Of a stretch of DNA of 45,012 nt, positions 23,836-33,439 are shown piece by piece. The DNA is taken from contig DDQW01000024.1 of assembly GCA_002342805.1 (NCBI GenBank), positions 67,010-112,021 on the forward strand, given 5' to 3'. The stretch is from Clostridiales bacterium UBA2432. GTDB lineage: Bacteria > Bacillota > Clostridia > Lachnospirales > Vallitaleaceae. The notes beneath the pieces were generated by a model, which saw nothing but the letters and a program-made list of their open reading frames with translations, searched no databases and was not told the DNA's origin. Within the stretch, counting starts at the first letter, position 1. Each line of letters starts with the position of its first letter. A program made the position numbers and the translations under genes.

Positions 23836-25113
23836 ATGGAAAAAAACTACAAATTTGATACACTACAATTACATGGAGGGCAAGAACCTGATCCAACAAC
23901 CGGATCACGTGCTGTTCCAATTTATCAAACAACTTCATTTAATTTTCGAGATTTTGACCATGGGGAAAATCTTTTTGCCTTAAAGGAACCGGGTAATATT
24001 TATACACGAATAATGAACCCTACAACAGCTGTATTTGAAGAACGTATGACCTTATTAGAAGGTGGAGTCGGAGCATTGGCTGTTGCTTCAGGTTCAGCAG
24101 CGATTACATATTCTATCTTGAATATTACGGGTGTAGGTGATGAAATTGTTGCTGCAAATACTCTCTATGGCGGAACTTATAATCTATTTGCAAACACTTT
24201 ACCTCAGTATGGAATAAAAACAAATTTTGTTGAACCGGATTCAGCAGAAAATTTTGCAGATGCGATTACAGATAAAACAAAAGCGATTTTTATTGAATCC
24301 ATTGGTAATCCAAGAGCGAATATCATTGACATTGAAGCAGTCGCTAAAATAGCCCATGAGCATCAGATTCCTTTAATTGTTGACAACACATTTGGAACGC
24401 CATATCTGATTCGTCCCTTTGAATTTGGGGCAGATATTGTTGTTCACTCAGCAACCAAATATATTGGTGGACATGGTACATCAATTGGTGGTGTTGTTAT
24501 TGATTCAGGAAAGTTCGATTGGGCGGCAACAGATAAGTTTCCTAAACTTACTGAACCGGATCCAAGTTATCATGGTGTTGTTTATTCAAAGGATATCGGA
24601 GCCCCAGCATATATCATAAAAATGCGTGTAAGCTTATTACGTGACACAGGGGCAGCCCTAAGTCCTTTTAATGCGTTTCTGTTTTTACAAGGACTAGAGA
24701 CCCTATCATTACGTGTTCAAAGGCATGTTGATAATGCACTAAAAATCGCAGAATTTTTAGAAAACCATCCAAAAGTAAAATGGGTCAATTATCCGGGATT
24801 AAAATCAAGTCCATATTATGAATTAAAAGAAAAATATCTTCCGAAAGGCGCCGGTGCTATTTTTACTTTCGGCATTGAAGGTGGATATGAGGCAGCAAAG
24901 AGTTTTATAAATCGACTCGAATTATTTAGTCTTTTAGCAAATGTTGCGGATGCAAAATCCTTAGTTATTCATCCGGCATCAACGACCCATCAACAATTAT
25001 CTGATGAGGCAAAGCAAGCAGCTGGTGTAACACAAGATCTTATTCGATTGTCTGTTGGAATAGAAGATGCTGAAGATTTGATTAATGATTTGACGCAAGC
25101 GTTAGAAAGTTGA
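23836..25113 (+). CDS. metY: O-acetylhomoserine sulfhydrylase (aminocarboxypropyltransferase)
   Basis: 425 residues from the ATG at 23836, after AGGAGGA at 23823-23829. A Cys/Met-metabolism PLP enzyme. The PLP lysine is K208 in VVHSATKYIGGHGT, and other landmarks are GGQEPDPTTGSRAVPIYQTTS at the N-terminus (shown here as PTTGSRAVPIYQTT), NPTTAVFEERM and VDNTFGTPYL. It makes homocysteine from O-acetylhomoserine and sulfide. It is co-directional with cysK 8 bases downstream, so both routes of sulfide fixation share one promoter. Confidence 0.95.
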   Translation: MEKNYKFDTLQLHGGQEPDPTTGSRAVPIYQTTSFNFRDFDHGENLFALKEPGNIYTRIMNPTTAVFEERMTLLEGGVGALAVASGSAAITYSILNITGVGDEIVAANTLYGGTYNLFANTLPQYGIKTNFVEPDSAENFADAITDKTKAIFIESIGNPRANIIDIEAVAKIAHEHQIPLIVDNTFGTPYLIRPFEFGADIVVHSATKYIGGHGTSIGGVVIDSGKFDWAATDKFPKLTEPDPSYHGVVYSKDIGAPAYIIKMRVSLLRDTGAALSPFNAFLFLQGLETLSLRVQRHVDNALKIAEFLENHPKVKWVNYPGLKSSPYYELKEKYLPKGAGAIFTFGIEGGYEAAKSFINRLELFSLLANVADAKSLVIHPASTTHQQLSDEAKQAAGVTQDLIRLSVGIEDAEDLINDLTQALES

Positions 25114-25121
25114 GGTAAACT

Positions 25122-26048
25122 ATGAATGTCCATAATCATATGACAGAGTTAATTGGAAAAACACCCATGCTTCGTTTAGATCGTATCGGTAAAGCGCATG
25201 GTGTATTGGGAAATGTCATTGGAAAGCTTGAATTTTCTAATCCGGGAGGAAGTGTCAAAGATCGTATTGCGCTTAATATGATCGAAAAAGCAGAAAAAGA
25301 AGGAAATTTAGATGCTGATACAATCATTATTGAACCAACGAGTGGTAATACAGGTATTGGATTAGCTTCAATTGCAGCTGCAAGAGGATATAAAATTATT
25401 CTTACCATGCCGGAATCAATGAGTATTGAACGTCGTCGATTGTTGGGAAGTTTTGGAGCGGAAATTGTCTTGACTGAGAGCGCAAAAGGAATGCGAGGCG
25501 CGATTGACAAAGCGAATGAGTTGGCGAAAAATTACAAAAAAGTATTTATACCAAGTCAATTTGATAACCCGGCAAATCCGGAGATGCATAAAAAAACAAC
25601 GGCTGTTGAAATTGTACATGATATGGATAAAAAGGTAGATGCTTTTGTAGCTGGAGTTGGTACCGGCGGAACGATAACAGGTGTCGGTAATGTGTTAAAG
25701 TCGGAGGTTCCGGATGCTTATATTGTAGCAGTTGAACCGAGTGATTCACCAGTTCTTTCCGGTGGAAATCCAGGTCCGCATAAAATACAAGGAATTGGTG
25801 CAGGATTTATTCCAAAAGTAATGGATGTAAATATTCTTGATGAGATTATTCAAGTGAGCAATGAAGATGCCATTGAAACGGCAAGAGAAATAGCTCGTGT
25901 TGAAGGAATACTTGTTGGAATATCTGCTGGAGCGAATGTATATGCAGCGATTCAATTGGCAAAACGTGAAGAATTTAGAGACAAAAATATTGTCACCATT
26001 ATTTGCGATACAGGTGAGAGGTACTTATCAACAGGGTTATTTGATTAA
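25122..26048 (+). CDS. cysK: Cysteine synthase A (O-acetylserine sulfhydrylase)
   Basis: 308 residues. PLP lysine K46 in NPGGSVKDR, substrate loop PTSGNTGIGLA, and phosphate-binding GVGTGGTITGVG, with a C-terminal GISAGANVYAA. It makes cysteine from O-acetylserine and sulfide. It lies 8 bases after metY, with a terminator 17 bases after its stop. No cysE is in the window. Confidence 0.96.
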   Translation: MNVHNHMTELIGKTPMLRLDRIGKAHGVLGNVIGKLEFSNPGGSVKDRIALNMIEKAEKEGNLDADTIIIEPTSGNTGIGLASIAAARGYKIILTMPESMSIERRRLLGSFGAEIVLTESAKGMRGAIDKANELAKNYKKVFIPSQFDNPANPEMHKKTTAVEIVHDMDKKVDAFVAGVGTGGTITGVGNVLKSEVPDAYIVAVEPSDSPVLSGGNPGPHKIQGIGAGFIPKVMDVNILDEIIQVSNEDAIETAREIARVEGILVGISAGANVYAAIQLAKREEFRDKNIVTIICDTGERYLSTGLFD

Positions 26049-26064
26049 CTAAGCTCATAATACA

Positions 26065-26098
26065 AAATGTGCATCGAAAGTTGATGCACATTTTTTTT
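26065..26098 (+). terminator. Terminator after cysK
   Basis: Stem AAATGTGCATC (26065-26075) and GATGCACATTT (26083-26093), 7-base loop GAAAGTT, followed by an uninterrupted T-run to 26098. Confidence 0.95.
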
Positions 26099-26121
26099 GC
26101 AATGCTAGGGAAAAAGTTTGA

Positions 26122-26150
26122 TTGTAGATTTGGATATGTGTAGGTATAAT
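26122..26150 (+). promoter_or_regulatory. Probable promoter for comM
   Basis: TTGTAG (26122-26127, weak -35), 17-base spacer, perfect -10 TATAAT (26145-26150), 7 bases before the AGGAGG of comM. The transcript would have a very short leader. Confidence 0.5.
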
Positions 26151-26168
26151 CAAATCAGGAGGTTATCT

Positions 26169-27689
26169 ATGTATTGTAAAATTATTTGTGGAACATTATT
26201 AGGGATACAAGGGATGTTAATTGATGTTGAAGTCGATATTTCAGAAGGATTTCCAAAGTTAGACATTGTAGGTATGCCGGGGAGTATTATCAAGGAAGCA
26301 AAGGAGCGGGTAAGAACTGGGATTAAAAATTCAGGATATACATTTCCCTATAAACGGATCACAATCAATCTAGCGCCTGCCCATATTCGCAAAGAAGGGG
26401 TAGGATTTGACTTAGCTATTGCAATCGGCATTTTGTCTTGTGAGCGTGTTATATCAATAGATAACTTAAAGGATACAATTGTATTGGGTGAGTTGGCTCT
26501 TGATGGTCATATTCGTCCAATAAAAGGTATAGTCTCATTATTAGATGAAGCTCAAAAGCAAGGCATGCATCGATGTATAATACCAAAAGAAAATCTGAAT
26601 GAAGCGCAATTAATCAAAGATTTAGACATTATTGGAGTTACTAATCTACGTGAGGTGGTTCATTATATTAATTCTGAATATCATGGCTATGATTATGGGT
26701 TTAACAGAGACCAGTATCATGCAATGAAGAATCCAGAGTATATTCAGGAGGATTTTTCTCAAGTCATTGGTCAGACACATGCAAAGCGTGGTTTAGAAAT
26801 TGCAGTGAGTGGTATGCATCATGCCATGTTAAAGGGGCCGCCAGGCATTGGAAAAACAATGTTAGCGAAACGTGTTAAAACGATTTTGCCGCCCCTATCC
26901 GATGATGAGATTATAGATTTAACTAAAATTTATTCGGCTGCTGAAAAATTATTAAATACGAATCGCATTATTACAGAACGCCCCTTTAGATATCCCCACC
27001 ATTCAATTACACGTGCAAGTTTTATTGGCGGAGGTTCTTTAGCTAAACCGGGAGAGATTAGTATGTCACACAAAGGCGTTTTAATGTTAGATGAATTCCC
27101 GGAATTTCGTAAAGACGTTATTGAATCGCTACGAGAACCTCTAGAGCAAGGTTATATTCTTTTATCTAGAAATCATCATGTTTTTTCTTTTCCGGCGGAT
27201 TTTATTTTAATCGCCGCAATGAATCCATGTCCATGTGGTTACTTTCCAAATTCGGAAAAATGTCAATGTTTGCCATCTCAAATTGAGAAATATCATAACA
27301 AAATAAGTGGTGCTATCCTCGATCGTATTGATTTACATGTTGAAATGATGCCTATAGATTATAAACAGTTAAAAGAACACCAAAGTGGTGAATCTTCACA
27401 AGAGATATTACGACGCGTTGAACAGGTACATGCTGTTCAAAAAGAGCGATATATTAATGAACCGTTTTCTTATAATGCCAATATTCCCGTTGAAAAGATT
27501 CAACATTATTGTCAGCTTACAGCAAAAGCGGATAACTTGCTCAAGAGAGTCTATCTTCAATTTAATCTCAGCTCTCGTTGTTATCACCGATTACTGAAAG
27601 TTGCAAGAACAATTGCAGACATGACAAATAGTAGTGTTATTAATGAAAACCATGTGGCAGAAGCTATTTTGTTTAAGCAAGATGCTTGA
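26169..27689 (+). CDS. comM: YifB/ComM-family Mg-chelatase-like AAA+ ATPase
   Basis: 506 residues from the ATG at 26169, fixed by AGGAGG at 26157-26162. An N-terminal Lon-protease-like fold domain (VDVEISEGFPKLDIVGMPG type, residues about 15-40 and on) is followed by the AAA+ domain. That domain has Walker A GPPGIGKTML, Walker B VLMLDEFPEF, and MNPCPCGYFPNSEKCQC. In Haemophilus and Vibrio, ComM is a helicase that extends recombination during natural transformation; in Firmicutes the role is less studied. It lies just before the segment that includes dprA, another transformation gene. Confidence 0.92.
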   Translation: MYCKIICGTLLGIQGMLIDVEVDISEGFPKLDIVGMPGSIIKEAKERVRTGIKNSGYTFPYKRITINLAPAHIRKEGVGFDLAIAIGILSCERVISIDNLKDTIVLGELALDGHIRPIKGIVSLLDEAQKQGMHRCIIPKENLNEAQLIKDLDIIGVTNLREVVHYINSEYHGYDYGFNRDQYHAMKNPEYIQEDFSQVIGQTHAKRGLEIAVSGMHHAMLKGPPGIGKTMLAKRVKTILPPLSDDEIIDLTKIYSAAEKLLNTNRIITERPFRYPHHSITRASFIGGGSLAKPGEISMSHKGVLMLDEFPEFRKDVIESLREPLEQGYILLSRNHHVFSFPADFILIAAMNPCPCGYFPNSEKCQCLPSQIEKYHNKISGAILDRIDLHVEMMPIDYKQLKEHQSGESSQEILRRVEQVHAVQKERYINEPFSYNANIPVEKIQHYCQLTAKADNLLKRVYLQFNLSSRCYHRLLKVARTIADMTNSSVINENHVAEAILFKQDA

Positions 27690-27714
27690 TAATTCCATTC
27701 ATAATCGTTATAAT
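27686..27714 (+). promoter_or_regulatory. Strong SigA promoter for the racemase-like/femX/dprA/topA unit
   Basis: -35 TTGATA (27686-27691, 5 of 6) overlapping the comM stop codon, 17-base spacer, perfect -10 TATAAT (27709-27714). This is one of the best consensus promoters in the window. Confidence 0.75.
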
Positions 27715-27750
27715 GACATAGGTAAGTAATGAATGAATGGAGGAACGGCA

Positions 27751-28887
27751 TTGAATCCAATTATCGAAATCGATCAGAATAAACTTTCTGAGAATTTAGC
27801 AACAATTCAAGGAATTACAAGAGATAATGTAAAAATAATGGCCATAATCAAAAGTAATGCATACGGACATGGTATTCTAGAGATTGCAAAAGCACTGTCA
27901 TTTCAGGTTGACTGTTTTGGAGTGGGTTTTTTTAATGAAGCGCTCGCCTTGAGAGAACAAGGGATTATACAAGATATATTGGTTTTAGGACCTTCGTATG
28001 ACTTTGCTGTAGCTATTGAAAATAAGATTACAATTACAGTAGAAAGCATTGGTCAAGGTCTTCAATTATTTGATTTTGTGGAAAAAAATCTAATGAATAC
28101 AAGTAAGAAAATAAGTATTCATATAAAAGTTGATACGGGATTTGGACGATTTGGGTTTCACGAAAAGGACTTAAAACTGTTTTTAGAACAATATAAAAAG
28201 TATGAAGAATATATTATGATTCGAGGCTTTTATTCACATATAGCAACGACAAAAAGTGGAGATGACTTATATGTTCAAAAACAAAATGAACGGTTTATAC
28301 AATATAAAATGCTGTTTGCGGATTTTGTAAAATCCAAACATGTGATTTTTCATCTTGCAAATTCGGAGATTGCAATTGATTATCCAAGTATGCATTATGA
28401 TATGATTCGCATAGGCAATGCTTTATTCGGACCGGTTAATAGTAAGAAAAAAATTGTATTAAAGCGAGTTGCAAGATTAATGTTACCGGTTGTAAGTGTA
28501 CATGAACGCAAAAAAGGAGACCGTATTGGTTATGGGCTTCGTTACCGTTTTAAAAAAAATGGGAAGATGGGGGTTATTGAATCTGGTTTTTATGAGGGCA
28601 TTGGCTTGGAAAAAAGTCCATTAGGGCAGTCGATAAAATATCGAATTATCTTTTATATGAAGAGCCTTATCAAAGTGATGCTTCGAAAAGACTATGTGAA
28701 TTATAAAAATGTAAAATTACCAATTATAGGTATGGTAAATATGCAATTTACGATGGTCGATGTAAGTGATGTGAACATTGAAGTTGGTGACTTTGTCGAG
28801 CTTATTAAATCACCATTATATATTAAAGAAAACGTCGAACGCCGACATATTTTGGAGGGTAATCATGGAATTAGTAACGAATCTTGA
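27751..28887 (+). CDS. Alanine-racemase-like PLP protein lacking the catalytic tyrosine
   Basis: 378 residues from the TTG at 27751; TGGAGGAA at 27738-27745 is placed for this start, not for the ATG at 27733. The alanine racemase barrel is clear: IKSNAYGHG with PLP lysine K34, KVDTGFGRFG, YSHIA, HLANS and MIRIGNALFG all match. However, where Bacillus Alr has IGYADG with catalytic Tyr265, this protein aligns without gaps as SGFYEG, putting Phe280 in the Tyr place. The CMD segment (catalytic-loop Met-Asp) reads NMQ. The C-terminal region with the SYRVPR motif is missing. It is therefore unlikely to be a normal alanine racemase. Its end overlaps the femX start by 23 bases, suggesting a joint role in peptidoglycan or its bridge. 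No frameshift is apparent. Confidence 0.85.
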   Translation: MNPIIEIDQNKLSENLATIQGITRDNVKIMAIIKSNAYGHGILEIAKALSFQVDCFGVGFFNEALALREQGIIQDILVLGPSYDFAVAIENKITITVESIGQGLQLFDFVEKNLMNTSKKISIHIKVDTGFGRFGFHEKDLKLFLEQYKKYEEYIMIRGFYSHIATTKSGDDLYVQKQNERFIQYKMLFADFVKSKHVIFHLANSEIAIDYPSMHYDMIRIGNALFGPVNSKKKIVLKRVARLMLPVVSVHERKKGDRIGYGLRYRFKKNGKMGVIESGFYEGIGLEKSPLGQSIKYRIIFYMKSLIKVMLRKDYVNYKNVKLPIIGMVNMQFTMVDVSDVNIEVGDFVELIKSPLYIKENVERRHILEGNHGISNES

Positions 28888-30088
28888 TCGTCATATTTAT
28901 AAAGATTGGAATGAGACACATCAATATGGACAAATTCTTCAATCCGAAGAGTGGGGGATGTTTAAAAGTAAAGGTGCATGGAATTATGAACTGATTGGGT
29001 TAAAAGATCAAGGTAAGCTTGTTGGGGCATGCATGTTGTTAAAAAGAAAGCTCCCATTGCTTAATAGATATATGTTTTATGCACCTCGGGGATTTGTTTT
29101 GGATTATACAAACCGAAAAGTTGTCGAAGAATTTACGAAACACATAAGTGAATATGCAAAAGCACATAAAGGAATTATGGTGAAAATAGACCCCTGTGTT
29201 ATGTATCGTGAGCACGATGCAGAAGGACACCTTGTTGAGGGCGGTTTTAATCATGCTGATATCATACATATGCTTTGTGATTTGGGATATCAGCATAAAG
29301 GCATTACCCTCGATTTTGATGGGATACAACCACGATTTGTCTATCGATTGCCACTGGATCGAAGTCTAGATGCATTGATGAAAAAATTTCATCATAAAAC
29401 GCGTTACAATATCCGTCTAGCAGAAAAAAAAGGTGTTGAGATATATGAAGGTTCTCGTGATGAACTTAAATTATTTGAAAAAATTATGCGCGTTACCGGA
29501 GAGCGGGACGGCTTTATTCCAAGATCGCTTGACTATTTTCAAAGTATGTATGACGTTTTATATCCTGCAGGTAAATTGAAGTTTTATCTTGCAAAATATA
29601 ACGTAAAAAAAGCTCTGGAAATTGTGGGTAAGCAGTTGGAACAAGAAGAGTCAAAAGAGAAAAAAGATGAAAAACGCATAGACAAATTGAGGAAAGAGGA
29701 AAAAGAGTTAAATGATTTGTGCCAGGAACATCCAAATGGGCTTGTTGTGTCAGGAACGATTATGCTAGTGAATGGAAAAACGGCTTGGTACCTCTATGGA
29801 GCAAGCGATAACGCATTTCGTAATATTATGCCAAACTATCTTATACAATGGCAAATGATTCAAGATGCCTATGAAATGGGATGTACAATGTATGATTTCA
29901 GAGGCATATCAGGTGATTTGAGTCCGGATAATCCATTGCATGGGCTCTATCGCTTCAAAAAAGGATTCACAGGTGAATTTGTTGAATATATTGGCGAGTT
30001 TGATTTAATCATTCGACCATTAAGCTACAAGTTATTTGAACATGGAGTACCATTTATAAAGAAAATCATTCGCAAGGTAAAATGGTAA
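28865..30088 (+). CDS. FemX/FemAB-family peptidoglycan bridge aminoacyltransferase
   Basis: 407 residues from the ATG at 28865, after TTGGAGGG at 28853-28860. Two GNAT-like domains typical of Fem proteins are interrupted by a charged helical hairpin at about residues 245-285 (QLEQEESKEKKDEKR, then KLRKEEKELNDL). Family segments include FHHKTRYNIRLAEKKGVEI, the GTIMLVNGKTAWYLYGAS block and YDFRGISG near the C-terminus. Fem proteins add amino acids from aminoacyl-tRNA to the lipid II stem peptide. A meso-DAP-type cell wall (from MurE) would not need a classic Lys-linked bridge, so its acceptor is an open question. It is translationally coupled to the racemase-like gene. Confidence 0.9.
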   Translation: MELVTNLDRHIYKDWNETHQYGQILQSEEWGMFKSKGAWNYELIGLKDQGKLVGACMLLKRKLPLLNRYMFYAPRGFVLDYTNRKVVEEFTKHISEYAKAHKGIMVKIDPCVMYREHDAEGHLVEGGFNHADIIHMLCDLGYQHKGITLDFDGIQPRFVYRLPLDRSLDALMKKFHHKTRYNIRLAEKKGVEIYEGSRDELKLFEKIMRVTGERDGFIPRSLDYFQSMYDVLYPAGKLKFYLAKYNVKKALEIVGKQLEQEESKEKKDEKRIDKLRKEEKELNDLCQEHPNGLVVSGTIMLVNGKTAWYLYGASDNAFRNIMPNYLIQWQMIQDAYEMGCTMYDFRGISGDLSPDNPLHGLYRFKKGFTGEFVEYIGEFDLIIRPLSYKLFEHGVPFIKKIIRKVKW

Positions 30089-30108
30089 AATTAAGATAAG
30101 GGAGAGTT

Positions 30109-31254
30109 ATGAAAAAAGAGGTATACCATATTTGGTTAAGTCAAGCACCCGGGATTACACCTAGAGGTGCTTGGTATTTATATAAAGAATTTCAAAATGT
30201 TGAAAAAATATACCAATGTCCGCGTCAAGAAATCATAGAGTATTTTCAAAGTATTGAAGGACGACTAGGGTCAGGATTTATAACCAATCATGAGGAAGAT
30301 GCGTGGGAACGATATAAAGAAAAAATCGTTGAAATTGAAACATATTACAATAAAATTCGCCAAAAAAATGTAAAAGTCTTGTTGCCGGAACAAGAAAATT
30401 TTCCTAAACGTTTATTAGAAATTGATGATTGTCCGATTGCGCTATATGCAAAAGGTAATGTTCATTTACCACAATTTTCTATAGGTATTGTAGGTTCTCG
30501 TAGAGCCAGTGATTATGGAAAAGCAATGGCAAAATATTTTGCAAAAGAGTTAGCACGCCTTGGTATAAATGTCGTTAGTGGTTTGGCATATGGTATTGAC
30601 GTGCATGCGCATATGGGTTGCATTGAAGACGAACGATATACAACTGCAGTTCTAGGAGGCGGATTACACGAGTGTTATCCGAAACGCCACGAAAAGTTTT
30701 TTCAAGAAATACAAAAGTGTGGATGTATTTTGTCAGAAGAACCTTATGGACGAAATGTCCAGCCATATATGTTTCCGAAACGAAATCGAATTATCAGTGG
30801 TATGAGTGATGGAATAATCGTTATTGAAGCGGCAAAAAAAAGTGGGTCCCTTATCACTTCGGATTATGCTTTGGAACAAGGTCGAGATGTATTGGCTGTT
30901 CCTGGACGATTATTTGACAAATCTTGTCAAGGGTCCAATCATTTGATTAAACAAGGCGCAAAACCTATCTTTGACGTTGATGATATCCTTGATGAGCTTG
31001 GAATAATCATGAATGATAAAGGGAAGAATGTAGATGAATTTGAAAAAAAACTTGAAGAAAAAGAAAATATAGTATATTCTTGTATAAGTTACGACCCTGT
31101 TCATGTGGATCAAATTGTTCATCAGATTTATGGACAAAAACAAGACAAGTGTATTTTGGAACATGATGAAATCATGATTATTCTTTTAAGTTTAGAGTTA
31201 AAAGGATTCATTGAGAAAAAATCAGGGTGTTATTATACACGTTTGGAGGTTTAG
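30109..31254 (+). CDS. dprA: DNA-processing protein DprA
   Basis: 381 residues. An N-terminal SAM-like helical domain is followed by the Rossmann-fold DprA core. The core contains IGIVGSRRASDYG, VSGLAYGIDVHAHMG, GGGLHECYPKRH and KRNRIISGMSDG. A C-terminal winged-helix domain follows (about residues 310-381). DprA loads RecA on incoming single-stranded DNA during transformation. GGGAGAG precedes the ATG. The position dprA-topA is conserved across Firmicutes. Confidence 0.96.
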   Translation: MKKEVYHIWLSQAPGITPRGAWYLYKEFQNVEKIYQCPRQEIIEYFQSIEGRLGSGFITNHEEDAWERYKEKIVEIETYYNKIRQKNVKVLLPEQENFPKRLLEIDDCPIALYAKGNVHLPQFSIGIVGSRRASDYGKAMAKYFAKELARLGINVVSGLAYGIDVHAHMGCIEDERYTTAVLGGGLHECYPKRHEKFFQEIQKCGCILSEEPYGRNVQPYMFPKRNRIISGMSDGIIVIEAAKKSGSLITSDYALEQGRDVLAVPGRLFDKSCQGSNHLIKQGAKPIFDVDDILDELGIIMNDKGKNVDEFEKKLEEKENIVYSCISYDPVHVDQIVHQIYGQKQDKCILEHDEIMIILLSLELKGFIEKKSGCYYTRLEV

Positions 31255-31255
31255 A

Positions 31256-33346
31256 ATGGCAAAAAACTTAGTTATCGTTGAGTCCCCGGCTAAAGCAAAA
31301 ACAATCAAGAAATTTTTAGGTTCAAATTATAAAATTGAAGCGTCTATGGGACACGTACGCGATCTGCCAAAAAGTCAATTAGGTGTTGATCCGGAAAACG
31401 ACTTTGAACCAAAATATATAACAATTCGTGGAAAAGGTGAACTCCTTGCAAAATTGAAAAAAGAAGCAAAAAAATCAACGAAAGTCTTCTTAGCGACTGA
31501 CCCGGACCGTGAAGGTGAAGCGATTTCTTGGCACTTATATAATGCACTGGCGCCATTAAATGATAATATTTATCGGATTACCTTTAACGAGATTACAAAA
31601 GAAGCGGTTAAAGGATCTATAAAAGCAGCACGTAAAATTGATATGGACCTTGTCGATGCTCAGCAGGCGCGTCGAATTTTAGATAGAATTGTAGGATATA
31701 AAATCAGCCCCTTATTATGGAAGAAAGTAAAAAAAGGATTAAGTGCAGGACGTGTTCAATCGGTTGCATTGAAGTTAATTTGTCAACGGGAAAAGATAAT
31801 TGAACAATTTATTCCGGAAGAATATTGGACTATTGACGCAACAATTAAGGCGAATGGATTAAAAGATCCATTTACAGCTAATTTTTATGGAAATAAAGAT
31901 GGGAAAATTCAACTTTCGAAAAAATCAGAAGTTAATGAGATATTGTCGACGATAGAAAATCAACCGGTATCGATTGAAGATATTAAGAACTCTGACCGGA
32001 TTAGAAAACCCAATTTGCCATTTACAACAAGTACATTGCAACAAGAAGCTTCAAAAAAATTGAATTTCACTACATCTAAGACCATGCGCATTGCCCAACA
32101 ATTATACGAAGGTGTAGATATTCCCGGACGAGGTACGACAGGATTAATTACCTATCTGCGTACAGATTCTACACGAATTGCTAATCAAGCACATAATGAA
32201 GTGATTGATTTTATTAATGAAAATTATGGAAGCGAATATATAAATAGCAAACCAATTGCAGTTCAAAAAAGTGATTCGGCTCAAGATGCTCATGAGGCCA
32301 TCCGACCTACTTACACAGAATTAGAACCCCTATCAATTAAAGCATCTTTGTCGAGAGAACAATATCGCCTATATCAATTGATTTGGACCCGATTTGTTGC
32401 TTCACGAATGAAGCCGGCAATATATAATCGACAGCGAATTACCATGTACATTGCAAAGTATCAATTTAGAACAAATGTTCAAACTTTAAAATTCGATGGA
32501 TTTTTAAAGGTCTATAATCATGATGATGATGATCGTGATGCCGTTGTCAAAAAACAACTTGCCATAAAAACGGATACAAAACTTGCAATGAAATCCGTAG
32601 AAGGTATTCAACATTTTACCCAACCACCAGCTAGATATACGGAAGCGGCTTTAGTTAAAACTCTTGAAGAAAACGGTGTGGGGAGACCAAGTACTTATGC
32701 TCCAACAATCTCTACCATTCTTGCCCGTGGTTATGTAGGCAAGGAGCAAAAGAAATTGTTTCCGACGGAGCTTGGAGAAATAGTATACGAAATATTAAAA
32801 GGTTACTTCGATGACATTATCAATGTAGATTTTACGGCTAATTTAGAAAAAGAGCTCGATCAAGTGGAAGAAGGAGATATTCCATGGAAAGATGTTCTGC
32901 GAAAATTTTATCCCGGCTTTGAGATTCTTGTTGAAACAGCGGAAGAAGAAGTGAGTAAAATTGAAATAAAAGATGAAGAAACCGATATTCCTTGTGAACT
33001 GTGCGGACGAAACTTAGTTATAAAAATGGGACGATATGGAAAGTTTTTAGCTTGTCCTGGCTTCCCGGAATGTAGAAATACAAAACCTCTTCTTGAAAAG
33101 GTGGATGATGTTCAATGTCCAAAGTGTGAAGGAGATGTTCTTGTTAAGAAAACAAAAAAAGGACGACGATATTTTGGTTGTGAAAATAATCCGGAATGTG
33201 ACTTCATGACTTGGAACAAACCATCAACAGAAAAATGTGAGCTATGTGGTAGTATGATGGTGGAAAAAGGTAAAAAATTGTTATGTATTAATGAAACTTG
33301 TAAGAACATTCAAGAAAAAAACCAAGAAGAAGATGAAGATGCGTGA
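31256..33346 (+). CDS. topA: DNA topoisomerase I
   Basis: 696 residues from the ATG at 31256, two bases after the dprA stop, with GGAGGT at 31245-31250. Type IA topoisomerase: Toprim domain (LVIVESPAKAKTIKKFLG, then DPDREGEAISWH), active-site tyrosine Y300 in GLITYLRTDSTR, and QSAQDAHEAIRPT. Three C-terminal zinc ribbons are present: CELCGR/CPGFPEC, CPKCEG/CENNPEC and CELCGS/CINETC. It relaxes negative supercoils. Confidence 0.97.
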   Translation: MAKNLVIVESPAKAKTIKKFLGSNYKIEASMGHVRDLPKSQLGVDPENDFEPKYITIRGKGELLAKLKKEAKKSTKVFLATDPDREGEAISWHLYNALAPLNDNIYRITFNEITKEAVKGSIKAARKIDMDLVDAQQARRILDRIVGYKISPLLWKKVKKGLSAGRVQSVALKLICQREKIIEQFIPEEYWTIDATIKANGLKDPFTANFYGNKDGKIQLSKKSEVNEILSTIENQPVSIEDIKNSDRIRKPNLPFTTSTLQQEASKKLNFTTSKTMRIAQQLYEGVDIPGRGTTGLITYLRTDSTRIANQAHNEVIDFINENYGSEYINSKPIAVQKSDSAQDAHEAIRPTYTELEPLSIKASLSREQYRLYQLIWTRFVASRMKPAIYNRQRITMYIAKYQFRTNVQTLKFDGFLKVYNHDDDDRDAVVKKQLAIKTDTKLAMKSVEGIQHFTQPPARYTEAALVKTLEENGVGRPSTYAPTISTILARGYVGKEQKKLFPTELGEIVYEILKGYFDDIINVDFTANLEKELDQVEEGDIPWKDVLRKFYPGFEILVETAEEEVSKIEIKDEETDIPCELCGRNLVIKMGRYGKFLACPGFPECRNTKPLLEKVDDVQCPKCEGDVLVKKTKKGRRYFGCENNPECDFMTWNKPSTEKCELCGSMMVEKGKKLLCINETCKNIQEKNQEEDEDA

Positions 33347-33364
33347 AATTTGTCTACAATTTCC

Positions 33365-33393
33365 TTGTCTTCTATTATGGATTAAGATATAAT
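33365..33393 (+). promoter_or_regulatory. SigA promoter for codY
   Basis: -35 TTGTCT (33365-33370), 17-base spacer, perfect -10 TATAAT (33388-33393), about 30 bases before the codY ribosome-binding site. Confidence 0.75.
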
Positions 33394-33439
33394 AGAATTT
33401 AGGCGTATAGCTGAAAATGTTAGTAGGAGGAAAAAGGTA

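Noticed and set aside
28800..28887. Frameshift explaining the short C-terminus of the racemase-like protein
   Set aside because: The alternative frames after the GDFVELI segment show no SYRVPR-like or other Alr C-terminal sequence, and the overlapping femX start is well supported.
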